NCBI GenBank assembly: GCA_030038235.1
Contig: JASHPE010000058.1
Span: 1 to 64,000, forward strand
DNA length: 64,000 nt
Reading direction: 5' to 3'
Origin: Terriglobia bacterium
GTDB lineage: Bacteria > Acidobacteriota > Terriglobia > UBA7540
The notes beneath the pieces are model-generated. The model saw nothing but the letters and a program-made list of their open reading frames with translations. It searched no databases and was not told the origin of the DNA. Position numbers and translations under genes: made by a program. Numbering within the stretch: position 1 is the stretch's first letter; every line of letters starts with the position of its first letter. Shown one piece after another: positions 56,825 to 64,000 of the stretch.

Positions 56825-56976
56825 CCCGAGCCAGCCGGGCGACTGGCGTCACCCGCGCACCCGCCAACACAACGCGCTACCAAACAGCCCTGCGGCTCGA
56901 TTATCATGAGAGGCAGGGCGTTGCCGCGGGCGGCTCCAAGCGTACAGGTTGGGGTCAGCCGCGAGCTGGGCGGTCT

Positions 56977-57396
56977 GTGCAGGATTTTCGAGTGCTGGAG
57001 CACACGGCGGACGTCGGTTTCGAGGCTTTTGGCGCCACGCAAGCCGAGGTCTTTCGAAATGCAGGCCGCGCTCTGATGAACGTCATCGTCGACCTTGAAT
57101 CGGTGACGCCTCGGGAACAGGTCGCTGTGACGGCGCAAGGCCGCGAGCCACCCGGACTTCTGGTGGCGTGGCTCAGCGAGATCCTTTATTTGTTCGACGC
57201 CGAGGGCTGGCTCTTCCGGGATTTTGAGGTTGCCGGGCTCACGGATCGCTCCATCGAGGCTTCGGGAGGCGGGGAGCGCTTTGAGCGCGGAAGGCATCAG
57301 ATTAAACTGCTGGTGAAGGCGATCACCTATCATCAATTGGCCCTCGACGAGATCGGCACAGGGCGTTGGCGTGCACGGGTCTATGTGGACATCTGA
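56977..57396 (+). CDS. Archease
   Basis: FRVLEHTADVGFEAFGATQAEVFRNAGRALMNVI...AWLSEILYLFDAEGWLF...VKAITYHQLAL. Confidence 0.9.
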   Translation: MQDFRVLEHTADVGFEAFGATQAEVFRNAGRALMNVIVDLESVTPREQVAVTAQGREPPGLLVAWLSEILYLFDAEGWLFRDFEVAGLTDRSIEASGGGERFERGRHQIKLLVKAITYHQLALDEIGTGRWRARVYVDI

Positions 57397-58387
57397 ACGG
57401 CTCCGGTGTGTGAGAGCGCTGGCCTTGCGCCACCCGCTTTTGACTTGCGCCGCGTTTCTCGCGGCCGCGTTCGCGGGATTGCTGTCGGTGATCGGCCGCG
57501 CGGCGGGCTGGCAGTATCAGGTTCGCGAGTTGAAGCCCAGCGTGTTCGCCTGGATCCCCGATGACGTCATCGAGGCGGACGGCGATCCCCAATACGAACG
57601 CGCCGGCAACGCCGGATTCGTGATCACTGCCGAAGGCGTGGTGGTGATCAATGCCACCAACAGTCCTTTCCATGCCCGCGAGGTGCTCTACGAGATTCGT
57701 CATCACACGGAAGCGCCGGTCCGCTACCTGATCGATACCGGAAGCGCTAGCGACGAGACTCTGGGTAACCAGGTGTTTGGCGATCTGCAGGCGTCAATCC
57801 TCTCCACGCCACGCATTCAGGCCGAAATCCGCGATCGCGGTCAGGCGCTCTTGCAGCGTGAGAACGGCAGCGAGGAATTCCAGCGCCGTCTGCGCGGGGT
57901 CCACATCACTCCTCCAAACCAGACCTTCGACAGCGCGGAAACGATCGCGCTCGGCGGCCAGACCGTCCGGGTGCTTGCCTTTGCGGGACTTGACGCGCTG
58001 GCCGTCCAACTGCCCGCTCTCAAGGTCGTCTATCTGGGCGACCTCTTTGACAACCAGTATTTCCCGAAGTTGGACTCGAGGGATGTTCAGCGATGGATCG
58101 AGGCGCTGCGCGAAGCCGAGGCGCTCGACGCCGACGTCTACGTTCCCGGACATGGTGATCCGGGCGGCAGGCAAAACGTGAGGGATTTCAGGCAATTTCT
58201 CGAGTGGATCACCCACGAAGTCCAGGTGCGCCAGGCCAAGGGCGAGACTCTCGAGCAGACCGAGGCCGACTTGCTGCCCTTGAAAACTTACTCCTGGCAT
58301 GCCGCCGAGCTGCAACACGATCTGGTGAGTGATCTCTATCAACAACTGGCGTCGCGCGGAAGCTCGGCGTCAAATCCGCCTCGCTAG
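57371..58387 (+). CDS. MBL-fold family protein lacking the usual HxHxDH motif
   Basis: VVVINATNSPFHAREVLYEIRHHTEAPVRYLIDTGSASDETLGNQVFGD...KVVYLGDLFDN...DVYVPGHGDPGG. Confidence 0.75.
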   Translation: MHGSMWTSERLRCVRALALRHPLLTCAAFLAAAFAGLLSVIGRAAGWQYQVRELKPSVFAWIPDDVIEADGDPQYERAGNAGFVITAEGVVVINATNSPFHAREVLYEIRHHTEAPVRYLIDTGSASDETLGNQVFGDLQASILSTPRIQAEIRDRGQALLQRENGSEEFQRRLRGVHITPPNQTFDSAETIALGGQTVRVLAFAGLDALAVQLPALKVVYLGDLFDNQYFPKLDSRDVQRWIEALREAEALDADVYVPGHGDPGGRQNVRDFRQFLEWITHEVQVRQAKGETLEQTEADLLPLKTYSWHAAELQHDLVSDLYQQLASRGSSASNPPR

Positions 58388-59253
58388 TTGTTGTTCTGCC
58401 CCTCCACAAGCTGGCGCGCTCGGCCGGCGGCCCGGACCACGGCCTTGATCAGGGTCACACGCAGGCCGCCCTCTTCGAGTTCAAGCAACCCGTCGATCGT
58501 GCATCCCGCGGGTGTTGTGACCACATCCTTGAGCTTGGCGGGGTGCTCGCCCGTCTCGAGAACCATCGCCGAAGCGCCGAGCAGCGTCTGGGCGGAGAGC
58601 AGGGTCGAGAGTTCGCGCGGCAGGCCCATCTTCACGCCGCCTTCGGCGAGCGACTCAATGATCATGTAGACGTAAGCCGGGCCCGAGGCGGAGAGTCCCG
58701 TGATGGCGTCCATGTGCTTCTCATCAGCCACAACCGTGCGTCCCATCGAACTGAACAAAAGCTCGGAGAGAGCGACGTCGGCATCGGTGGCGTGGTGGCC
58801 GCGAGCGATCGCGGTCATGCCCTGCCGGATCAGCGACGGTGTGTTGGGCATGGCGCGGACCACTCGCGCCCCGGATCCGAGCTCCTTCTCGATCAGCGCC
58901 GTGGTCACGCTGGCGGCGGCCGAGATCAGCAGGGCGTCGTGACGTAGTTGCTTCTTCACGTCGTGCAGGAATCCCTTCACCTGCTGCGGCTTCAGGCAGA
59001 TCAGCACCAGGTCGGCGCCGGAAACCGCGGCCTGATTGTTCGTGCCCGCCTCGATCCCGTATTTCTGCGCCAGATGGTCGGCCCGCGGCTGATGCGCGAC
59101 CGTCGCGACCACATGGCTGGCCGGTACCAACTGCGAAGCCAGCAGGCTCGAGAGCAGGCCTTCACCAAGCTTTCCTGCGCCGATCAGCGCCAGTTTCTGC
59201 ACGCCGGCATCGCGTCCGCTCGACGGTGGATGCTTTTCACTCTTTGTCTTCAT
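58384..59253 (-). CDS. proC: Pyrroline-5-carboxylate reductase
   Basis: KLALIGAGKLGEGLLSSLLAS; VRAMPNTPSLIRQGMTAI; ITGLSASGPAYVYMIIESLAEGGVKMGLPRE; TTPAGCTIDGLLELEEGGLR. Confidence 0.95.
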   Translation of the reverse strand: MKTKSEKHPPSSGRDAGVQKLALIGAGKLGEGLLSSLLASQLVPASHVVATVAHQPRADHLAQKYGIEAGTNNQAAVSGADLVLICLKPQQVKGFLHDVKKQLRHDALLISAAASVTTALIEKELGSGARVVRAMPNTPSLIRQGMTAIARGHHATDADVALSELLFSSMGRTVVADEKHMDAITGLSASGPAYVYMIIESLAEGGVKMGLPRELSTLLSAQTLLGASAMVLETGEHPAKLKDVVTTPAGCTIDGLLELEEGGLRVTLIKAVVRAAGRARQLVEGQNNN

Positions 59254-59402
59254 GGCCCTCGGTCCTTCCTTGTGTGCCCAGCGCGGGTTGCATGCGAGAC
59301 GATGGCCACGCAGTGCCATCCGGCAGGCGAATCTGATTTGTGGATGGCTAGAATAGCGCAATCGGCCCGGTGTGGAAAGCCTCGGGCATAGAGGGCGATA
59401 GA

Positions 59403-59467
59403 GAGTAATGACTCATGGCGAAGTGGCACGGCCAAGATGGCCGTGCCACGACAAATGAGTCGCTACT
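59403..59467. repeat. Palindromic element with GTGGCACGGCCAAGATGGCCGTGCCAC core
   Basis: AGTAATGACTCAT...GTGGCACGGCC-AAGAT-GGCCGTGCCAC...ATGAGTCGCTACT. Confidence 0.9.
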
Positions 59468-60430
59468 TCAGACCAGGAGCGGAGAGCGCTGCGTCAGGTC
59501 CCGGCCCACGGGCGGAACGGTTCGAATGTCAGTTCCGGTCGCGTTCCAATCGCGAGCGCCGGAGTTGCTGGCCCGGAACTGCGCCACCGTGGAAGCCACA
59601 CCATGCCACGCCAGGCAATCCGACACCGACCTCGCTGTGGATTCGCTTTCGGCGCCTTGACTGAGGATTCCGATGGACGGCCCCGACCCGCAGACGAACG
59701 TCACTTGACCGGGGGCGCTGAGACGCAACGCCTCGTCGAGACCCGGAACCGTCTTTTCGGCCACGCCCGCCAGGTTTCGGTCGAGTTCGGCGGCGCGGCC
59801 CGGCTGCGAGAGCAAACCTGTCAAGAGCGCTGCGCGATCGAGGCAGGCGGCGCGGTCCTTGGCCGTCAGATTGAGCCCGCCCGCCGCGCGGTTCCGCACG
59901 CTACCGATCTCCGGGATCACGACGCTCAGCACCAGATCGTCGGGGACCATCGTCGAGCGATAGAGCAGCGACGGTCCTTCCTGGAACGACGCTACAAATC
60001 CGCCGAGCCACGCTGCCCGCAGATTATCGGTGCGCGGCTCCAGCATCGAAGCGAGCTCGAACAACTCTTTTTCGCCGAGGCCGAGCCGATAAAGGCGGTC
60101 GGCAGCGAGCAGTCCCGCCCAGACCGCCGCCGTGCTCGATCCGAATCCGACGGCGACCGGAACGGATCCGTACATCTCAAGCTCGACGCCGAGAAACGGC
60201 TGCTCCTTGTGCTCCAGAGCCGATTGCATGGCGCGCACGGCCAGGTTGCTGGAATCGCGCGGCACTCGCTCGCCGTTCTCCCCGAAATAGCGAACGCTCA
60301 CGCGCTCGTCGCGCCGCGCGCTCGCCCGCACGTTCAGGGCGGCATCGAGCGTCAGCGCGGCGCAACCGGTAGCGCCGCCGAAATTGCCCACTGTCGCGGG
60401 GACACGTATCAGCACGGATCGATCGGTCAT
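59468..60430 (-). CDS. thrB: Homoserine kinase-like GHMP kinase
   Basis: VRVPATVGNFGGATGCAALTL; PVAVGFGSSTAAVWAGLLAA; FVCGSGPSIGIL. Confidence 0.8.
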   Translation of the reverse strand: MTDRSVLIRVPATVGNFGGATGCAALTLDAALNVRASARRDERVSVRYFGENGERVPRDSSNLAVRAMQSALEHKEQPFLGVELEMYGSVPVAVGFGSSTAAVWAGLLAADRLYRLGLGEKELFELASMLEPRTDNLRAAWLGGFVASFQEGPSLLYRSTMVPDDLVLSVVIPEIGSVRNRAAGGLNLTAKDRAACLDRAALLTGLLSQPGRAAELDRNLAGVAEKTVPGLDEALRLSAPGQVTFVCGSGPSIGILSQGAESESTARSVSDCLAWHGVASTVAQFRASNSGARDWNATGTDIRTVPPVGRDLTQRSPLLV

Positions 60431-60530
60431 GGCCAGCCTGCCTCCTTGAGGCGTATTCAGGGTAACTCTACAGATGTCATGTTAAGGAATGGTCAACGGG
60501 AAGGGAAATTTGAAATTTTTATCAGCCCGA

Positions 60531-61421
60531 TTAGCGGAGCAGTTCTTCCAATCGCGCGGCTACATCGGTCTTCTCGTCGCGATACTTCACGATGACGGGC
60601 GCTTGCAGCGAGAGGCCCAGTTCGCGCCCGCGGCCGGAGGTGATGGCTCGCGCGCCCGGCACTACCACGGCGCCCGCGGGAATCCGCAGCGGCATCTTTG
60701 CCTCTCGGCAATGAACCACATCGCGCACCAGATCGAAGACCGGCGTGGAGCCGGTCAGAATCACGCCCGCGCCGAGCACCGCGCCCTTGCCCACGATCGC
60801 GCCTTCGTAGACGCCGCAGTTGCCGCCCACCAGCACCTCGTCTTCGACGATCACGGGCAGGGCGCCCACAGGCTCGAGCACTCCGCCGATCTGGGCGGCG
60901 GCTGAGAGATGACAGCGCTTGCCGATCTGAGCGCAGGAACCGACCAGGGCGTGCGAATCGATCAGCGTCTCGTCGCCCACGTACGCGCCCACATTTACGT
61001 ACATCGGCGGCATGCAGACGACGCTGCGCCCGATGTAACAGCCATCGCGAATCGATGATCCGCCGGGCACCACGCGAATGTTGCGCTCGGCCGGCAGGCA
61101 CTGCAGCGGATAAGTGCGCTTGTCGCGAAACTGAAATCCCGCATCCAGTGTGCCCGCAGCCTCATCCGCCAAATGCGCGCATGTGCGCAGCGACATCTCG
61201 ACCGTGTGCCCGATGCGGAATCCGAGCAGAATTCCCTTCTTCACCCAAGCATTCACACGCCATCCGGTAGGCGCGGCGGGATGGGGTTCGGCGGCCCGGA
61301 TCGTGCCCTCGTTGAGGCCGGTTTTCAATTCCTCAAAGGCTTGCAGACAGTCCTCGGGCGAAGAGTCGCGGGAGGCGTAGAGTTCTTCAATGATTCTCGG
61401 CAGTTGGTTGTCCCAAAGCAT
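60531..61421 (-). CDS. dapD: 2,3,4,5-tetrahydropyridine-2,6-dicarboxylate N-succinyltransferase
   Basis: VVPGGSSIRDGCYIGRSVVCMPPMYVNVGAYVGDETLIDSHALVGSCAQIGKRCHLSAAAQIGGVLEP hexapeptide repeats. Confidence 0.93.
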   Translation of the reverse strand: MLWDNQLPRIIEELYASRDSSPEDCLQAFEELKTGLNEGTIRAAEPHPAAPTGWRVNAWVKKGILLGFRIGHTVEMSLRTCAHLADEAAGTLDAGFQFRDKRTYPLQCLPAERNIRVVPGGSSIRDGCYIGRSVVCMPPMYVNVGAYVGDETLIDSHALVGSCAQIGKRCHLSAAAQIGGVLEPVGALPVIVEDEVLVGGNCGVYEGAIVGKGAVLGAGVILTGSTPVFDLVRDVVHCREAKMPLRIPAGAVVVPGARAITSGRGRELGLSLQAPVIVKYRDEKTDVAARLEELLR

Positions 61422-61432
61422 GACGGCGACCG

Positions 61433-61774
61433 CTAGAGAGCAAGCACTTGTCGCAAACCGGCTTCTACCTCGGCCAGCAGGTGGCTCGGCATACTGTGAA
61501 CTCGTTCTGTCAATAGTCGCCTGTCCACAGTAAACAGTTGCGACACAATGACAACGGAGTGGCGCCGAAGGCCAGTGTCGCGTGGCCCGCATAACACGTT
61601 GCCCGGCGCGGCGGCACGGCGCAGGTTCGACGTGATCACTACCACGACGACGGTTCGAATTCTGCTCTCATTGAATTCGTTAGCCTGTACGATCAGGACC
61701 GGCCTGCGATAACCGGGTCCCGCGTCAGTCGGGTCGGCCAACGAAGCCCACCACACTTCACCCCGTCGCATCAC
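61433..61774 (-). CDS. MazF/PemK family toxin
   Basis: MRRGEVWWASLADPTDAGPGYRRPVLIVQANEFNES...VVVVVITSNLRRAAAPGNV. Confidence 0.92.
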   Translation of the reverse strand: MMRRGEVWWASLADPTDAGPGYRRPVLIVQANEFNESRIRTVVVVVITSNLRRAAAPGNVLCGPRDTGLRRHSVVIVSQLFTVDRRLLTERVHSMPSHLLAEVEAGLRQVLAL

Positions 61775-62007
61775 CAGTCCTCGCGTTCGAGGGAGGTCAA
61801 TTGCATCGCCATGAGTACCGGATCGAGACTGGAGTCCTCCTCAGCGTATACCGCATCCAAAGCCTCCTTAACACCCTTCGCCCGGTTCGCCTTCACGTAC
61901 GCCTCGACGGCCTTGCAGTAGAACTCGCTTCGTGACATGCCCAAACGCCTCGAGGTGCGCTCCGCCGCCTTGAACAAAGGATCAGGAATAGAAATGGCTG
62001 TCTTCAT
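61771..62007 (-). CDS. Ribbon-helix-helix antitoxin for MazF
   Basis: MKTAISIPDPLFKAAERTSRRLGMSRSEFYCKAVEAYV; 4-bp overlap with mazF. Confidence 0.88.
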   Translation of the reverse strand: MKTAISIPDPLFKAAERTSRRLGMSRSEFYCKAVEAYVKANRAKGVKEALDAVYAEEDSSLDPVLMAMQLTSLEREDW

Positions 62008-62063
62008 GCGTAGAGTATAACTGTGGTTATACCGGTTGAGCAAGTGCGCCGTCAGGGAAAGAA

Positions 62064-62216
62064 TTATAGGGGCTCGAACAACTTGTTGAGGTCGAGCGCG
62101 AACCCCGGAAGCATGCCGAGGACAAACGTCTCCTTCTCGCTGAAATAGCGCACGGGCTGGCCTTCTTTGCCTGCCGCCAGGAACTCTTCCCAGGAGATTG
62201 TGGTCTGCGTGCGCAT
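62064..62216 (-). pseudogene. Uma2-like remnant with in-frame internal deletion (50 codons)
   Basis: MRTQTTISWEEFLAAGKEGQPVRYFSEKETFVLGMLPGFALDLNKLFEPL: Uma2-like start joined to Uma2-like end. Confidence 0.5.
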
Positions 62217-62272
62217 CGCTTCACCTTGATGCCGATGGTGTCACAGCCCATCTCCGCTCACAAGCGTCGGTG

Positions 62273-63103
62273 CTAGGACATCAGCCGGTTAATCTCCGCA
62301 TAAGGAATCGCCCAGTCACTGAGCGTCGCAAAAGTGCGCTGTTCGATCAGTTCGCGTGTGAATCGAGCAAAAAAGCCGAGGGCGGCGCGCGCCGGCCACG
62401 ATCCGAAGCTCAGTCGCCGCACGCCCAGGCGTTCCAGTTCCTGAATCGACGGCGATGCCGGATTCGCGAGCACGTTGAGCGGACCGGGCGCGGCTTGGGC
62501 CAGCCTGCCGATGGTCTCAGCGTCGTAGACGCCGGGCACGAAAAGCGAATCAGCGCCCGCCTTCCGGTAGGCTGTGAGGCGTTCGAGGGTGTGGTCGAAG
62601 CGGCTGGAGGGCTCGCCGATGCCGGCGAGATATGCGTCCGTACGGGCATTGATCACTACGTGCACCCCCATGCGCTCGCCCGTGTCGCGAATGCACTTCA
62701 CCTTCTCGACGTGCTGCTCGATGGGAATGAGCGCTCTCTCTTCCATGCTGTCTTCAAGATTTAACCCGACCGCTCCGGCTTCGATGAGCGCACGGGCGGT
62801 TCCCGCCATCTCTACGGCGCTCTCGCCGTAGCCGGCTTCGAGATCCGCGCTCACCGGTACCGACACCTTGGCGGCAATGCGCCCCACGACGTCGAGCATC
62901 TCCGACCGGCTGATCTGCTGGCCGTCAGGATAGCCTAGTGAGTTCGCCACCGCGGCGCTCGAGGTGGCGATGGCCGGGAAGCCCGCGTGCTCCACGATGC
63001 GCGCGCTGGCCACGTCCCAGACGTTGGCCAGCACCAGAATCCCGGGACCTTGATGGAGCTTCAGGAACTGATTGGCCTTGGCTGCGAGAGTTGGATTGGA
63101 CAC
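62273..63103 (-). CDS. Isocitrate lyase/PEP mutase superfamily protein
   Basis: LVLANVWDVASARIVEHAGFPAIATSSAAVANSLGYPDGQ; VSADLEAGYGES; GAVGLNLEDSMEE. Confidence 0.92.
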   Translation of the reverse strand: MSNPTLAAKANQFLKLHQGPGILVLANVWDVASARIVEHAGFPAIATSSAAVANSLGYPDGQQISRSEMLDVVGRIAAKVSVPVSADLEAGYGESAVEMAGTARALIEAGAVGLNLEDSMEERALIPIEQHVEKVKCIRDTGERMGVHVVINARTDAYLAGIGEPSSRFDHTLERLTAYRKAGADSLFVPGVYDAETIGRLAQAAPGPLNVLANPASPSIQELERLGVRRLSFGSWPARAALGFFARFTRELIEQRTFATLSDWAIPYAEINRLMS

Positions 63104-63181
63104 GGCAAACACCTCGGAGCAGTCAGGAGATTCTTGGCGACGCTCGGAATGACAACGTAGAAAAGAAGCCGCAATCAAACG

Positions 63182-64000
63182 CTAAGCGCTGCGCCTTGAT
63201 TCCGCCTTCGCGGCCAGCAGTCCTTGCGCTTCCAGCACCTTCTCCAGCCTGACGCGATTCTCCGACTTCAGCGGCACCAGCGGCAGGCGGTAGACTTCCT
63301 CGACCATGCCCATCATAGCCAGTGCAGCCTTGACCGGAATCGGACTGCTCTCGATAAAGTTGATCTGCATCAACGGCAGCAGCTCGAAATGCAGCTTGCG
63401 CGCTTCCTCGATCTTGCCGTCGAGCATGAGCTCAACCAGCCGAGACATCGGTCCGGGTACTTCGTTCGAGGCTACAGAGATGATCCCGACGCCGCCGAGC
63501 GCCATCAGCGGGAAGGTGAATGCATCGTCACCGGAGAGTACGCGGAATCCGGACGGAACCTGCGCCAGAACCTCCATCTGCTGGGTGATGCTTCCCGAGG
63601 CTTCCTTGATGCCGATGATGTTCGGAATCTTCGCGAGACGCGCCACCGTCGCAGGCTCAATATTCGACGAGGTGCGGCCCGGCACGTTGTAAAGTACCAC
63701 TGGGATCCCTGCCGCCTCTGCAATCGTCGTGAAATGCCGGTAGAGTCCCTCCTGTGTCGGCTTGTTGTAGTAGGGCGCAGCTGAGAGGATCGCCTGGACG
63801 CCGAGCGACCCAACTTCGCGCGCCATGGATGCGACTTTGGCGGTGTAATTTCCAGTCACGCCCGGCACCACGGGGACGCGGCCCTGCACTTCTTCGACGA
63901 CGGTGCGGATAACGGCCAGATACTCGTCAGGCTCGAGCGTCGGCGTTTCACCAGTGGTCCCGCAGGGAACCAGGAAGTGGATGCCTTCGTGAAGCTGGAA
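63182..64000 (-). CDS. dapA: 4-hydroxy-tetrahydrodipicolinate synthase (5' end beyond window)
   Basis: FLVPCGTTGETPTLEPDEY; AILSAAPYYNKPTQEGLYRHF; VVLYNVPGRTSSNI; IIGIKEASGSI; VLSGDDAFTFPLMALGGVGIISV. Confidence 0.95.
   Translation of the reverse strand, partial: FQLHEGIHFLVPCGTTGETPTLEPDEYLAVIRTVVEEVQGRVPVVPGVTGNYTAKVASMAREVGSLGVQAILSAAPYYNKPTQEGLYRHFTTIAEAAGIPVVLYNVPGRTSSNIEPATVARLAKIPNIIGIKEASGSITQQMEVLAQVPSGFRVLSGDDAFTFPLMALGGVGIISVASNEVPGPMSRLVELMLDGKIEEARKLHFELLPLMQINFIESSPIPVKAALAMMGMVEEVYRLPLVPLKSENRVRLEKVLEAQGLLAAKAESRRSA

Noticed and set aside
61433-62007. MazF with RHH antitoxin as an unusual toxin-antitoxin pairing
   Set aside because: MazF toxins with ribbon-helix-helix partners are common.

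Overview
This is a GC-rich bacterial chromosomal window, most likely from Acidobacteriota. Evidence for that: two adjacent MacB/FtsX-type orphan permeases of the acidobacterial ADOP kind with a PadR regulator, GloVer-repeat and choice-of-anchor secreted proteins, and a Ser/Thr kinase with a WD40-like tail. Core genes recognised from translations: recA, rpmE, thyX, carD-like, gyrB, ilvB, ilvN, archease, proC, thrB-like, dapD, dapA (truncated by the window end). Accessory genes include GH35 and GH78-like enzymes, two ECF sigma/anti-sigma pairs, several type II toxin-antitoxin modules (BrnT/CopG-like, PIN/Phd, MazF/RHH, orphan HicB), Uma2, and secreted proteins. I saw no rRNA, tRNA or CRISPR array. 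The most unusual material is non-coding. (1) A composite repeat with CAAACCCATT sites exactly 59 bp apart, in two tandem ~158 bp units, lies upstream of both recA and ilvB, ~50 kb apart. (2) GTAGCGCC-type palindromic elements have ends that supply the TAG stop codon of several neighbouring genes. (3) A family of Y-shaped palindromes shares a CACGGCCAAGATGGCCGTG core. (4) Many intergenic tracts are built from drifting 6-9 bp words. (5) Two promoter-like regions contain G9/G10 tracts, one upstream of a 10-cysteine secreted mini-protein. (6) There are several gene remnants, three of which kept both ends but lost the middle. All calls come from reading sequence and translations only; no searches were run.
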